Shown: piece by piece, positions 23,466 through 36,734 of the stretch
Layout: the number at the start of each line of letters is the position of its first letter
Position numbering within the stretch: position 1 is the stretch's first letter
From: Agelaius tricolor
Lineage: Eukaryota; Chordata; Aves; Passeriformes; Icteridae
Direction: 5' to 3'
Assembly: GCA_023055355.1 (NCBI GenBank)
Contig: JALJCS010000037.1
Location: forward strand, 2,294,001 to 2,358,000
Length of the DNA stretch: 64,000 bases
Translations under genes and position numbers: made by a program
The notes under the pieces: model-generated
What the model was told of the DNA's origin: nothing
Databases searched by the model: none
What the model saw: only the letters and a program-made list of their open reading frames with translations

Positions 23466-25880
23466 CAGGTATTCATACAAATCAGGGTAGGTTGCCATAA
23501 TAACAAAAAGTTTCTCCTCCAGCCAATGGAATAATGCTCAGAGCATTATTTTATAGATATTACTCCAGGCCAGGGGAAGGCTTAACTCTGCTGGAGACAC
23601 CAAACTCTGTATTTTGCTATTGGTTTTTCTCACATATGTTTCCTTAGGAAGGAATGAAAACACAGCATGATCAATGCTTAATTTATTGCCTCAGCAGTAG
23701 CACTGGAGATGTGGCCCTGAATCAGAAGTGAGGGAAGGAACAGTGGTTTATGCTTAACACAAGTGAAATTATACTTACAATATATGCCTGAAACAAGAAG
23801 GAGAGGAAGGCTGGGCTTTCCATCAGCCAGCCTGATGATATTTTCAAGAATCTGGCAGATCCATTAGCTGCTGTTAGAGCTTTCAGGAACTCTTAGGAGG
23901 ACTGCTGAGACATCCCAGAGCTCTGACCCTGAGCACACAGCATCAGGAATTGGAGTTCCTTTGCTGGAGAGAACAATTCAGCCCCTTCCCCTTGCTGAGG
24001 GCAAGGTGGGAATAGCTCTAACAGCATGAAAGGATGTCTGGAGCTCTGTGTTCCTCTCCCTCCTGAATTCTAGGCAGGATAATGTGTAAATGGGATTGGC
24101 TGGGACCTGGTCACATCCTCAGCACTCCCAAATTTCAGTTTCCAAGGACACAGCCACTGGTGACTCAGACAAATGGGAGTAGGACTCCTGTAATTATATT
24201 ATAATAACTTACAAGCTGATTAGAGTGTTTCTGTGTGTCTCAAGCTTCTGGAAAATCATCCCTGGATTCTTCACAGTTAATTCCTTTTTTTTTTAGGAGT
24301 GAGACCATCTGTCAGCACAGAAATACTTCAGCAGCAGCAGCAGCATCTGAGGACAGCTGGCATAGCTCAGGTGGGCACTGGTAGAACCAGAGAAGGGGTT
24401 TGCATCCTCTTGTTCCCATCTGCAGGCACACATTGGGAATTGCTGCAATGCAATTTGGGTCTCAAGCCAATGAATCAGTTTGGGATATGGCCCTGGGATG
24501 CTCCAAGTGAGCATGGAATATATCCCCATGGAAGCTGATTTTAGGAAAACTTAAAGTCATGTAAACTATTGCACTAAACACCAGGTGTGGGTCCAAAACC
24601 AGGCTGTAAATTTGGATTGTTTGGCAGTTCTAAGCATTAAAGAGCTCGGTTCTGATATAAGCTGTACATGTTCAGCCTCTCTGCCTCCCACCTGGACCAA
24701 GATTTACTCATTACTTCATGGTTATGAAATACTTCATGGAGAAACCTCAACACAACCAGTTTTTACCCAATTAGTGAAGAATTAAGGGCTTGATTTGTAG
24801 GAATCCTCTGTGGATGGTACAAACACAGCAGGCTTGGAGTGCGAATTGGAGACGTAAACAGGGAAAAGGAAAAATTGTTCCAAGCTGAATCTGAAAAGAT
24901 ACTTGTTGGTTTTGAGCCTCTGATCTGAAAACTGGAGAGTTCTAGAACAATTTGTCTTTGAGGTCTGTAACAAAAATAAGAAAACAGCATTTACTGGATG
25001 ACTTCAAGGCCAAGGAAAACAATGATCACTTCTCCCAAACTGGAGATGAGCACACTGAGCAAGTGGCTGCTGTCTGAGGAGGCAGAATTGGTGCTCCAGA
25101 ACTATTTTATCATTTATCTGCCACACTGCATCACTGCTGCTGTGACCCAAATGCCCCAGGCTTGTTGACACTTTCTAGATGAATCCTTAATAAAAATTCA
25201 GCCTCTGTGTGTGTTTTTTGGGCAAAAATGAACTTAGTCATAAAATGTCTGATTAAAATTACCAGCTAGAGCTCCAAGGTCTCAGCTATCAGAGTCCCAG
25301 AGTAAATGATATGGCTGTGGCAGGGAGGAGATAGCTGAAGTTATTTCCAACAGACCTGGGTAAAACTTGGCTGCCTTTGCCCCCCATCAGAAGCATAGGA
25401 TGAAGCAGAAGAGATTCATGAAAATGAGCAAGGCTTCTTTTAAGTCTTCAGAATATTTTCCTGGTGTTCAATCAATTTTGAGAGAGGAAAGAGTTTAATT
25501 TATTTCTGCTCATGGCATTTGAACTGGCTATGAGAAGAGTGCTAGTTCTTAGGGGTGTAATCTTGCTTTTCTTTGAGCTGTATCACTTTTTTTTTCTTTT
25601 ATTTTTTTTAATAGTGGGGGCTGTGCAAAGAATTGCTACATTTTCTTGTGGGTTTCCTTACTGCCCTTAAATCTTCTGCCAGTTGTTAGCTTTCATCTTA
25701 CTCACATTTTTCATTAAATCTGGTTTATTTGGCATAGGGAAGAGCAATTTATCCCCGTAGTGAAGTCATTCAGAAAGCTGATCCTTGGAGCTCAAAGAAG
25801 CTGGCATGTCTCAGTGTGGGTACACCTAAAAATTGCATTTCTGTGCCTGCTAACCATGGTTGGTGGTGCCTGGGCAGGGA
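23466..25880. other. Unique DNA, no gene supported
   Basis: About 2.4 kb with only minor low-complexity features: a CAG run near 24331-24345, a T-rich stretch near 25588-25611. No recognised transposon or coding region. Confidence 0.45.
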
Positions 25881-25885
25881 AGGAA

Positions 25886-25917
25886 CAAGCAGAACAAGCA
25901 GAGCAAGCAGAACATTC
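25886..25917. repeat. AACAAGCAG short tandem repeat
   Basis: Three and a half copies of a 9-base unit (GAACAAGCA with one AGC variant). Short and probably of no consequence. Confidence 0.7.
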
Positions 25918-28429
25918 CTGGGGCTGAAGAACCACATCTCCCAGTGAAGGCTGTGGAAAGCACTGACAGCTGCTTCTTATCTCACAGTCAAACATTTTGA
26001 AGCCCTGGAGGCGAAATATTTATGCTACTGGACACTTTGTTTATTCAATGAGCCTTTTTCTGATTTCTCTTTTTGGGTTTTTTTTTACCAGAGAACTGCA
26101 AATGAGTGACGTGTGTGTGCCTCAGTGTAAATAAGGGACTTGTGACTCCTCATGGCAGAATTAGTAATTCTTCATTAGACTGAAGGAAATACTGATGTGT
26201 GGGAAGCAACAGAAAGTAAACATCAATTAGAGGGAGAAACAAGCTGCTTAATCTTCAGTTTTACATAGAAAACTTCAAGGAAGAGAGAGTCCAAAGTGTG
26301 CAACTTCTGGGAATAACCTGCAAGGAGGGGTAGGCAGCATGCAGACACACATCACTGGAGTCTGAGGAGCTGCAGAGTGAGAAGAAAAACAGATCTGTGG
26401 AAATCAAAAGGTTTACAAACATCATTCCCCTTGTAAACAGCCTGTGTGCAGGGCAGAAGCCACAGTAACTCAGCAGCAGTGTGAGGCAGCTCAGGGAGCT
26501 TTGGGGTGCAGAAAGCAGCCTGTGCAGCTGGCCCATGAAACAGCAAACAGCACCAAACCTGGGGAATTGCTGAGGGGAAATTTAGATTTTGGATAATATC
26601 AGGGAGAAATGCTACAAGGGCTTGCCTTTTTCCTTGAATGCCTGTGACCTCACCTTGTGAGCATGGTGGAGAGGTTTTTATCTCACCTCTCAACTTCACT
26701 TGTCAGGGCTCCCTTCTGTGGAACCCTTCTGCTTCTTTACCTGATTTAAACAATATTTCATCAGCCCCAGCAGTACCTCATCACTCATGTCTGGCAAACT
26801 CCCTCTTCTTGAAAAATGCTTCTCTTCTGAGCACACCCAGGTGTTAAATTCAAGAAGCACTCACCAAATCCAATATTTTTGAGTATTGAAATCCAGTGGC
26901 TGACTCATCACTTTGCACAAAGGAGATGTTGCTTCCAGTTACTTTGTTTGGGCTGACTGCAGGTTTTTCAAACAAATCAAGTCATTTCTGGAAAACCCTG
27001 TAAAACTTGGTGCCAGAACAGTGGAGAAGTTATCCAAAAGGCCAACACCCATGTTAGTCTGAGAGACTGAACTACTGGAAAGCCCTGGGTTTTTTGTTTT
27101 GCTGGTATCTCTTGTGTCAGTCCTTATGGGGCCTGAGGCATTCTGGAAGTGCTGGATTGATCCCAACCAGCTCCTGGGCACCTAGAACCTTCCTGCTCTG
27201 CTTGTACCTGCCTTGGGGTGTATTATAACTTGATTGGCTTTTCCTTCTCCTGCCCAGCTCCTTCAATGAATTTCCTTTTTAAGTTTGGAATCTTCAGATG
27301 GGATCCTGGCAAGAGAATCCCTGAATGCCTTCAGAGGATGCTGCATTGTAGGGAAGAGCTTCCAGGGAGGTTTTGTTTTCCCTCTGCCTGGATCAGCCTC
27401 TGGTCTGAAGCAGTGTGAAAGGTTTATTGGCTTTTGAAGAGCAAGGAATGAACAGTGTGAAGGTCAGACTTTTACCTTCTGTAGAGTTATCCTGGAACAA
27501 ATGACATGCTCCAATAGTTGTTCCCAGTATTTTTGGGCAGCAGTGGCTTGTAAAACTCAGGTGTCAGGACTCCCAAAGGTGGGGGCTTCTGTGGGGCAGC
27601 TGTGCAAGAGGATTGATACTTGGGAGGAAGGAAATCGAGGTGAAATGGTAAAGGAATGTCTGTCCTGCCAGCAAATCCTGTTCTCCTTGGACTCAGGGAT
27701 CAGAAGGTGGCGTTGCAGGCAGGTTTGTGAGCAGAGTGTGCTCAGGAAGGGCAGCAGTGCTCCAGGGCTGGACACACAGATTTGCAGTGGCACAGCTGAG
27801 CAGATATCAGATCTCTCACCTTTTATAAACTTCCCTTTATTTGTGCTCTGCCTGTTGAGCTGGAACAGAGCCCATTGCTCCAAAGGGGTGCTGTGTGCAG
27901 GAGGGGAGGCCTGACTTAATTTCAGATCTGATAGAGCTGAGAGTGTTGCAGGGACCATTGCCTCACTTCAGAAATGCCCCAAAGCTCTGGCTGAGTTCTC
28001 CATGTTGAAATCATGCATCTGGCTCCTTTTCCTGTTACTAAAACTAATAAATATTAATACCATCTTTATAAGCTTTTCTCAAAAAGAAAATTTTCCTTGT
28101 TAAAAGCCTTTTTAGACTGGCTGAAACTCTGCTCCAGGTCCTAAACTTAATTCAGTTGTTGGTGTATTTAGGTTGCTTCTATGCTGTAAAATGAAAGTGA
28201 TCAGTGAAGAGAAAGCAGTGAGATAAAAATCTAGGAATGTCTGTGTTTCATTACATGGCCAGTCCCTGATGCTTTCAGAAACAGGAGTATTTAACATTCA
28301 TCACTTTTGATGAGTGTTGGTAACTCCTCTGCAGGCCTGGGCAGTTGAATCACTGCTGTCATCTCTTGCCACTTTAGGGCTGGGCTGTGCTGAAGGTTTG
28401 AGGTTTGGGGCTCCCAGCTCAGTAACTTG
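25918..28429. other. Unique DNA, no gene supported
   Basis: About 2.5 kb. Overlapping open frames on both strands at 27501-27958 (137 and 133 codons) are mutually antisense and have no recognised domain, so neither is called. Confidence 0.45.
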
Positions 28430-28630
28430 GCCAGGGATGGCCCTGCCCAGACACCCCAAAATCCCACCCTGAGCATCCCTGGCAGCTCCTGGAGCTCTGG
28501 CAGCCTCGGGGCCGTGCCCATTCCCTGGGGAGCCTGGGCAGTGCCAGCACCTCTGGGGGAAGAACCTTGCCCTGAGCTCAGCCTGAGCTGCCCTGGCCCA
28601 GCCCCAGCCGTTCTCTCAGGTGAGATCTTC
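28430..28630 (-). mobile_element. CR1 LINE fragment, internal part
   Basis: Contains the reverse-oriented CR1 landmarks CCCTGGGGAGCCTGGGCAGT and CCTCTGGGGGAAGAACCTTG. Upstream is the GC-rich CACCCCAAAATCCCACCCTG block seen in many bird CR1 copies. Both ends are truncated or diverged. The neighbouring 28763-28915 fragment reads the opposite way, so the two are separate insertions. Confidence 0.7.
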
Positions 28631-28762
28631 CTCCCTCACACATCCAGTTCTCTGCCTTAGATTTTTACTTTCTTCTAAGATTGATTGAGAGCTTTTATCA
28701 TCTTTTGAGATTCTACTTGATTGGTTACCAGTGTGAGTGCAAAGAGTTGTTGCCCAAAAAAA

Positions 28763-28915
28763 CTGGCCCTGGATCCCTGGCAGTGCCCAAGGCCAGGAGA
28801 GGGCTTGGGGCAGCCTGGGACAGTGGAAGGTGCCCCTGCCCATGGCAAGGAGCTGAAACTGGATGGTCTTTAAGGCTTCTTCTAACTCAAACCATTCCAT
28901 GATTCCATGATTCCA
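28763..28915 (+). mobile_element. CR1 LINE fragment with 3' tail
   Basis: Runs from CCCTGGATCCCTGGCAGTGC through GGGCAGCCTGGGACAGTGGA and TGGATGGTCTTTAAGG to the tail CCATTCCATGATTCCATGA, which shows two copies of the terminal octamer. A typical severely 5'-truncated copy, non-coding. Confidence 0.92.
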
Positions 28916-31359
28916 GTGTTCTTTCTCCCCCTATACAATGCTGCCATTCTTTCACAGCCATCATTAACATCAGACCTTGCAAGCAGTGCAAGTCTTCTCC
29001 TGTGCTTTACCCACACTGATATAGTAGTCTAGAAGAAAAATTAAGCTCAGAACAAGGTGTTCCTAGTTCCTTTTCAAGGAAATTATTTCACTAATCTTTG
29101 CTCATAATGTAGATTTTAAATCTTTTCATAGAAGATGAGAGCTGAGTTTTGGGGAGTAAAGAGCATCCAACATGTGATCAGTGAATGAGTGATCAGCACT
29201 CACCTCCTCATTCTCCTGGAGGTGAATTTTGCTTACCTGTTCCAAGTACTTTAGACTTTCACACCACCTCTTTTCTGTGCTCTCAGTGACATGTGAGCCC
29301 CTTGCTTGCTCTTGCAGAAATAGGCAGGGTTTTATGAATAAAAGACAGGGTTTGACAACACTAAAGGAGACAAAGCAAAGAGAAACTCTTGATCAAAGAG
29401 GGCTTGCACAGTTTCAAGGGCAAAGACAAAGACAAACGCTGGTTTTGTTCCAAAATAAGAAAAGAAAAATCCCCCAGCTTTACAGGAAGAGCTCTGTTCA
29501 TTTCCCCACCTTGCCAAGTAGTTTTTGAGTGCTGAAGACACCAAACACTTTCTTTTTCCATTAAGATCCCGGGAGCCTTCCCTGACCACACTGCCCCTGC
29601 TCCTGAATGGTTTGTCTTTCTCTCCCTCTGCTTGCAGAGCATCTTTAAAACAACTCTGCCTTGTTCAGAATGTTGAGGTTGGCTCTTTAAACTGCAGCTA
29701 AATCAAAAACATAGCTGATGATTTGGACAGATACAGGCTGGGTGGGATTCCTGCCAATGTTATATTTGCTTTTGTCTTCATCAAGAGCAGTCCTGGGAGA
29801 TGTGCACTGCAACCAGGAAGAGTCTGACAAAGGCATGTGCCTTTATAAAGGGCTTTTTTAGAAAATTTCTCTTTGAGTCAGCTAGCTTTGTGAGCTATTT
29901 CAGGCCATGGTGTGCTGATCAGATGTCCTGAAAGGCAATGCCTTGTTTCTGCTCCCTGCAGATATTTTGTAATTGGGTGCAAGGGTTAAAAGTGTGCAGT
30001 GCCCACCCTGGGCAGTCCTGTCTGCCAGGGATGTGCTGGATGTGACCCCACACTGGGAGCAGCCTGTGGATTGCTCCTCATCCTGCTCTGGGATCCTTTG
30101 CAGCAGGAAAAGTTGCCTGGTGCCTGATAGACAGGAGTTTGTACATTTTTCACTGCTGTTTTCATGAAAAGTGTGAAATATTTTGGGGGATCTCTCACCA
30201 CCAACTTTGAGCACGTGGCTGATTTTAGCCCCCTGAGCAGCCTGAAAGGATTCCATACCTGTGAATATCCATACCTGTGAGCTTGGAGAAAGTGTGGTTG
30301 TTGCATGGAACTTAAATGCTTTAAAGTCATTATTTTGTGTGTATTTTCAATGGGATTAAGGATTTCCACCTTATTGTCCAGCTTATTCTCCATCTCTTGA
30401 ATTTCATTTGAGAATAAATTAAATTTATTCTTAATTTTTTTAAGAAAAAAAATCTTATTTTCTGCTGGTGAAATTGGTATGAGCATTTATAGTTGCAATA
30501 CATCCAATACTGTGGTTGGCAAGGCCTGCATTAATAGGGATGGTGTAAAAAATTAACAGAAATTAAACTGGGGATAATCCCTGTGGTTCAGGGCCAAATT
30601 TGGTTTAAGTCTAGGAGAAAGAAAATGAGGCTGATATGGGAAATGCAATTTGCTGAGGCAGAGGGATGGCTGGACTATTAATGACCTTGCAGAGAGATCA
30701 CTGAACATGCTGTGGATACAACTCTAGTTTTCAGGGCTCTCCCATGAAAAGGAAGGCAAACCAAGCAACCAGAGACCAGGAATTTAAGGAAGCTTTTCTT
30801 TAAAAAATCTAGGGATAAATTATGATGTAAATAGGAAAGAAAAAGAGGTGCATTCACCAACCCATCTTAGCACTGCTCTGGAGAGGAGTAGGTAGTGAAG
30901 TTCCTTCCATACATGGATAGAATTTGGGGTTTTTGTTTCCTGAATGTAGAACCAGCCTCACCAGCAGCTCTCTCCTCAGTACCTGCTGTGCCTAGACTGC
31001 CCATACAGACAATTCAAACCTTCTGAGTGCAATTAATCTGTTGCATTTAACAGCTGTTTTCTCCTGCTTGCCTTTACCTTACAAGGCAAACACTCCTGAG
31101 CAGCATTGGGAAGAAACATTTTTATGGACAGATGGGCTCTAAACTTGCCATCCACTGAGGGCCAGCTCCAACATCCCAGAAGAGTGATGCTAAAATTTCT
31201 TACTCAGTAAGACTTAGCAGTTGTTTGACAATGTCTGCTGGTATTTAATCCTTCATTCTGCCTGCACTGCTCTTGCTGTGCCCAGGATTTTTGCTTTACT
31301 TTCATCACCTCCATGAGGTTTCTGGCCTGTTTTGCCTGCCTGGTACCTCAGCCTGGAGC
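28916..31359. other. Unique DNA, no gene supported
   Basis: About 2.4 kb. A short direct repeat (CCATACCTGTGA, near 30253 and 30270) is the only local pattern. A 166-codon minus-strand frame at 29986-30486 is the longest here and unrecognised. Confidence 0.45.
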
Positions 31360-31675
31360 AGAGGAGGCTCAGGGGGCCCTTGTGGCTCTGCACAGCTCCT
31401 GACAGGAGGGGACAGCCAGGGGGGTCGGGCTGTGATCCAGGGAACAGGGACAGGAGCAGAGGGAACGGCCTCAGGCTGGGCCAGGCAGGCTCAGGGTGGG
31501 CACCAGGAGGAATTTCCCCATGTAAAGATTGGTCAGGGGCTGTCCAGTGGTGGAGCCCCCATCCCTGGAGGTCTGTAAGGACACTCAGGGCTCTGGGGTG
31601 GTGACAAGGTGAGGGTCAGTGACAGGTTGGACTCAATTATCATGGAGGTCTTTCCCAGCTTCAGTGATTCTGTTT
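31360..31675 (+). mobile_element. CR1 LINE fragment with 3' end
   Basis: Carries GAGGAGGCTCAGGGGGCCCT, the CR1 block before the 3' untranslated region, then the variable GC-rich part, CCATCCCTGGAGG, GGTTGGACTCAATTATCATG and TTCAGTGATTCTGT at the end. About 315 bp, frame destroyed. Confidence 0.9.
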
Positions 31676-33374
31676 AAGATAAGAATTTGCCTTTGTATCA
31701 TAGATCAGGCAGTGGCAGAGTAGGCAGAGAGGATACCTTGGTTCTCCTCAGTGTTTCTGCTCTTTCCTCATCAGTGCTGAACTAATGTTGACCCTGCTGC
31801 CTGCCAGCTAAAATGCTGGTCTGTCCCTAGCAGAAACAGGGCTGGGAGCTGTAGGATGGAGCCCCAGGCCTTGGGCTCTTCTCTGACATCACCTGCAGAG
31901 GTGTTTTCCCTTCACTCAGGGAGCAAAAGGTCCAGGGAAGGCATTTTCTCAGCTGTGCCATTTTTGTCTTAAACCCTTCTAAAGCCCCTCTCATGTTTTT
32001 GACAGCTCCAATCTGCCTGCAGTGCTGCAATATTGCACTTTAGGTGAAGCAGCAACGAGGTTTTACTGCAGCCCTGCATTATTCCCCCAGCTGCTGCACT
32101 GTCCCAGCCACCAGATCAAGTGTAAGTCTGCTGCCAGTGCTCCTGGCTATGATTTACCCAACTGCTGCCTCCTCCCTCCTTCACTTCCTCCTTTTTTTTT
32201 TTTAAGACCAGCAATATTTGGATGGTAATTGTAGCCCCAAGGCTTGTATAAATTCATTAAAGGCCCTGCCTTTTGAAGTGGAATTAGTACTTTGTTGAAG
32301 CTGTTTGTGTTCTGGGTCATGAACCATCTGATGGGAGGCCCGGGTCCATCTGGGCTGTGCTAATTAGAGCTGCCTGCCCTGGGGCTGGGGCTGCAGCTCA
32401 GAGCAGGGAGCAGCTCAAGGATCTCAGCTGCAGAACCACCTCTGGCTTTCATGCTGGAAGCTGATTTTCCCTGCACAACCCTCCAGAGTGGGAGCTTGTG
32501 TCTGCCTGTGCAGTAATTTCCTATACCCCACATCCTCACTAGGAAACCTCTGCAGACTTTTTACCTCAAGGGTTTTTTCTCCTAAGAGGTAAATTCCTTG
32601 CCAGAAGCCTGTTATAATAAATCCCCCATCTAGATATGGAAATTCAGCATTTTCCAGTCTTGTAGATCTTTACCAGGTTCTTCAAATGCTCTATCCCTGG
32701 CTCCTGACTGCATCCAGGGAGTATGGGATATTGTAGGGGACAGCTTAGGATTTTGGCTTCTTAAGCACATGCTTCTGCTGTCCAAGCTTAACTTTCTTAT
32801 TAATAAAAATACAGCTCAAATTGAAATTGTTGGTCCAGAACTCTGGTTCAGGGTTTTTCTGCTGAACCATGATCAAGAAGGGAAGTGGTAACAATACAAC
32901 TGGAAATCCTGGAGTGCTAAAGGTGCCTCACTTTGTGGTTTCCAATGTTGACATTTGCTCTCAAGCTCTTTGAAATCTTCTGAGGAGCTTCAATGTTAAG
33001 TTGGACACCCTAAAAGGGCTTGGGACCTTAGCCAGGTGTGTATGGACCACACTGGTGTGCAGATAGAACTTATCTCAATTATTAGGTAACAATTTTTTGC
33101 TGCCAGCTCACAATTTGCTCACTTTGGATAAAACTGGTTCTATTGCAGCACAATAAATAGGGAATAGGAAGAACTCTGCTTAGATCACACTTCAATCACT
33201 CAACTATCTGAGCTAACCAGATATTTCCAATGATAATTTATTTGAATTTTTAAATCTGGACATTTCAAAATATAATTATAGTGATAATTATTATAATTAA
33301 CTTTATAATTAATTATAATATATATAGTTATTATAATAAACTTTAGGGCAAGGTCTTCCCAGATGAGCTGGATC
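31676..33374. other. Unique DNA with an AT-rich end
   Basis: No gene. The part at about 32230-32400 has balanced composition with E-box and homeobox-like motifs (CATCTGATG, GCTAATTAG) and could be a conserved non-coding element, but that cannot be judged from one genome. 33235-33345 is extremely AT-rich with overlapping inverted repeats of TTATAATTA type. Confidence 0.4.
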
Positions 33375-33755
33375 TGAGTATTGGAATCAAAGTGACCCCT
33401 ATGGCAGGGAGAAATGATGCATCTGAATCCATTTTATCAGAAGGCTAATTAATTACTTTATTATAGTATATTATTCTAGACTATATCACACTATATTACA
33501 TTACATCTAAACTGAATCTGCACAAGCACCCAACTGCACTGAAGTGCCCAGAATCTCATGACTGTCAGGGACAGTCCTGACACACACCTGGGTCCAGTTG
33601 GTCAGGGAATCAAAACACTCACAGGGAATCCAATCACCAATTCCCTTCAGGTAATCAATGTTCCATGATGCATTCCACTTGTGAACAACACAGGAGCAGT
33701 AAATGAGATAAGAATTGTTTTTTCTTTCTCTGAGGTTCAGAGAATGTGAATCCCA
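33375..33755 (-). mobile_element. Solo LTR, ERVK-type (copy 4 of 4, diverged)
   Basis: Aligns by eye with the copy at 8666-9082: CCCCTATGGCAGGGAGAAAT, CTGAATCCATTTTATCAGAA, the AATTAATTACTTTATTATAG block, ACACAGGAGCAGTAAATGAG and GGTTCAGAGAATGTGAATCC at the right end. It is shorter (about 381 bp) and more diverged, and lacks the CAGCTTCCCAGGAGAAAA block present in the other copies. No convincing 6-bp duplication is left, so the ends are approximate. Confidence 0.75.
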
Positions 33756-35411
33756 GGAATATTCTTGGGAAGTTGTGCCTTGCTTTTCTCTGTGAAGGGA
33801 AATGTGGCCACATCTGAGATGCTCCTGGGCTGTGGCAGTGACTCCCAGCTCTGCATTGGGCTTTTCTGTAGGAAAAGAATTTGGCATTTTGGCACTGTCC
33901 ATACATCCCCTGGAAACAGCCTGATTAATCTGTTCTTTTAGGCCAAGGAAGTTTTATAAATCACTCTGGTGGTGGCTGGGCTTACGCAAGGCAGCAGATG
34001 TCTCAGTCCCCAGAGGCTGTGACAAGTCCCTCTGAGCTCTGTACAGCACAGTTGTTCACATCTCACCAACAGCTGAACTTCCAGCTCTTAAAGGTTCAAA
34101 AGAGCCTGACTTTGGTGAGAAATGCAGAAATTCTGGAGAGAATAGAGGCTGCTCAAGGAACACGATGTCTTTCAGGGGTGTTGCTCAGATGTGCAAGAGG
34201 GGAAGGAGCTGTGTGCTTGGGCAATCTGCTTCCCTGGCTCTTGATGCCTTGGTGAAGAATTTGAGTTGTACAAATCACTTAATTCCTTTATGGCTTATTT
34301 CTCAACTGAAATGAAAATCCTTTGGGATCAAACTGTTCTTGATAAACATCTCAGGCTTTTAAGAACTGCTTCTGGGTTTATTGCCCTTTAAATTTCAGGC
34401 ACCCTGACATTAGTGTGCTGTCTTGTTTGGCTTCAGCTCTCAAACCAGAGAACAGATTGACATGCTGAATTAAAAATAGAATTGTCCACAGCTACTCCTA
34501 CTCCCACAGCTTAATGGCTCTGGTTGGCCCATGGCAAAACAATCCAGGTCTGGTTATCAACAGCAAAGTGCACTGCTCAGGACACAGAGGCATCTGAAGC
34601 CTCATGGTGTGAGGCTTGGCAGAAGCTGACTTTGATTAAATACACATGAACCAGGAGGTATTTTTTCCCCTTTCTCAGCATCTCTTTTGGCAGAGCCTCC
34701 ATCTGTGGTTGGGTTGGAGAGCCCAGCTGCTGTTCCAGGCTGAGCAGAGAGCCCACGGTGGGGTTTGGTGAATAGCTCTATTCATAAGTCATCCTGCCCT
34801 CCCTCTTTCTCCTTCCAGCTTGAAGCCTCCAGGACACTTGTGCAAGCTTGGCCATGCCATGCTGAGTGGGGAAGGGTGGGAACAGCCTGTCCTCAGGGAG
34901 GAGCAGCACAAGGAGCATCAGCCAAGGAGCTCAGACAACTCCTGCATTTCCCTCTTGAGCACAGCCCTGCCAGTCACCTTCTCCAAGGGCTGATTCTTCC
35001 CCCTTGAGCAGCCTGGCTCAGCTTCCTGCCCTGCTGGATGTGTAAGGAAAAGCCTCATTCCCCTCTGGAGCTGATGATTTGGGAAGCTGGAGGAAGTGCC
35101 TGCTGTGTGCCTCTTGTTACCTTGCTTGGCACAATAATGCCTGCTGATCCCAGGCCTGGAAAGCTTCTCCAGGGATTTTTAGTTTGAAAAAGATTCTCTT
35201 TCTTTTTGGACTGCCATGGAACTCGAGTGTTGGAAAGCTTGACAAAGTCACAAGCTGCTCTGTCTTTTCTTGTTTATTTTATTAGCAGAGAAGAAAATAT
35301 GAGACTTATGAGGGAAAATAAACCAAAGATGGGAGGGGAGAGGATGTACAGGAGTAGAAACAAAATTGAAGAGGTAAAATGGAGACTTCCTGAAAAGAAC
35401 TTTCATAGAAT
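33756..35411. other. Unique DNA, no gene seen
   Basis: About 1.7 kb of mixed composition with short open frames only. Confidence 0.4.
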
Positions 35412-35499
35412 TATGTAAATAAATATCAATTCTGAAAACATTTATTTACATATATAAACATTTATTTACATATGTAAATAAATATCAATTCTGAAAACA
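35412..35499. repeat. Direct and inverted repeat cluster
   Basis: The 29-base segment TATGTAAATAAATATCAATT plus CTGAAAACA occurs at 35412-35440 and again exactly at 35471-35499. Between them ACATTTATTTACATAT is repeated, and 35461-35482 is a perfect 22-bp palindrome centred in TACATATGTA. The pattern is best explained by a local duplication with palindromic intermediates. Confidence 0.92.
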
Positions 35500-36669
35500 A
35501 TTACTTCCATGGTTTGGCCAGAAAATGAAACTTTTTTTCATGGGTGGAACAGCATTGTTTGACCATAATGGAGGCTTTGTCTGGTCAGCTTTGTCTCTCC
35601 ATCCAAAGTGTTCTCCTACTTCTTGTCCTGATTTACCAAACCAAAAGGCTTCTCTAGATAATTATCCACAGCTGATGACAGAACCTTTCAATGAGTTTAT
35701 TGAGTCAAACCTCTCAAAGTGGGATATATTTTGCTGTGTGACCACTGCATGCATTTGCAGGGAATCTTTTCATTTAGGAATTAACCTGTTAATTAATGAA
35801 TTAATTTATCTACACCTCAGTTCTCTCTCCAGGTGAAATGTCTGGATTGCACCAGCAAACAGCAGAGCCCAGCAATAGTAGATGCAGACACAAGGATCTA
35901 TTTCTCAATTTTGGGGAGAGCTGCAGGCTGTCCTTAGTCAGCTCAGCTGCTCTGAATTCTCTTGCAGCTCACGGGTTTATTTGTGTGTTTTTCTGGGCAC
36001 ACAAGCCCCTGTCACAATATTATTGGAAGACTTAAGTGGTACTTAAGTGGAAGTGGCAGGCTTCTGTGCAGCACAAGTTGTGTTTTAACAGAAAATTGGT
36101 CCAGACAAGTCCCCAGATAGAAGTAGTAATTTACTGCTAATGCTACTTCTTTCTAGGACAATGGAATTAGTGGCTAAAGTAAAGTTAGATTAGTGTTGTT
36201 TTCTAAAAGCAACCCTGGGAAGGCTCTTAGAGAACACCAGTAACACTTTCTCCATGAGAAAAGCACAGAGCTCCTGTTGTTAACAGAAATGCTGGATTTA
36301 CTGATATCTTAAGTAGAATCTGAATGGGAAGAAACCCTTTGATATTTTGTCATGCATATAAGTTCTAGAGACATAATCCACAGAGTGATATTGGCCCTCA
36401 GAGAATAGCAGTAGGCTTTTAGATTGTACCTTCTGAACAGTTTCATAGTTTAAATCTGAGTTGTTTCATAGCTTCAATCCATCACTAATTATGTGATTAT
36501 TACAAGCCTAGAGTTATTCTTCTCCCTTTTGTCTCCAACTTTTCCCAGCTACAAGAGGAGCTGTAAGTGCTGCCCATCTCTGAAAGCCCAGCCTTGTGAT
36601 GCAGACCACAGTGCAGAGGGCACTGCCAGGGATGCCCAGGGTGGGGTTGTTGGGGGGTCTGGGCTGGGT
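35500..36669. other. Unique DNA, no gene seen
   Basis: No recognised gene or transposon. Confidence 0.4.
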
Positions 36670-36734
36670 CAGGGGCTGGGCTGGGGGATCTTTGTGAGTC
36701 CCTCCCAGCTCAGGACTTTTTGGGATTATGAGAG
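36670..36734 (+). mobile_element. CR1-like 3' end remnant
   Basis: GGGCTGGGGGATCTTTGTGA, TCCCTCCCAGCTCAGGA and GGGATTATGAGA correspond to the CR1 3' end (GATCTTTGAGGGTCCCTTCC... then ATTCTRTGA). Only about 65 bases can be assigned with any assurance. Confidence 0.6.
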
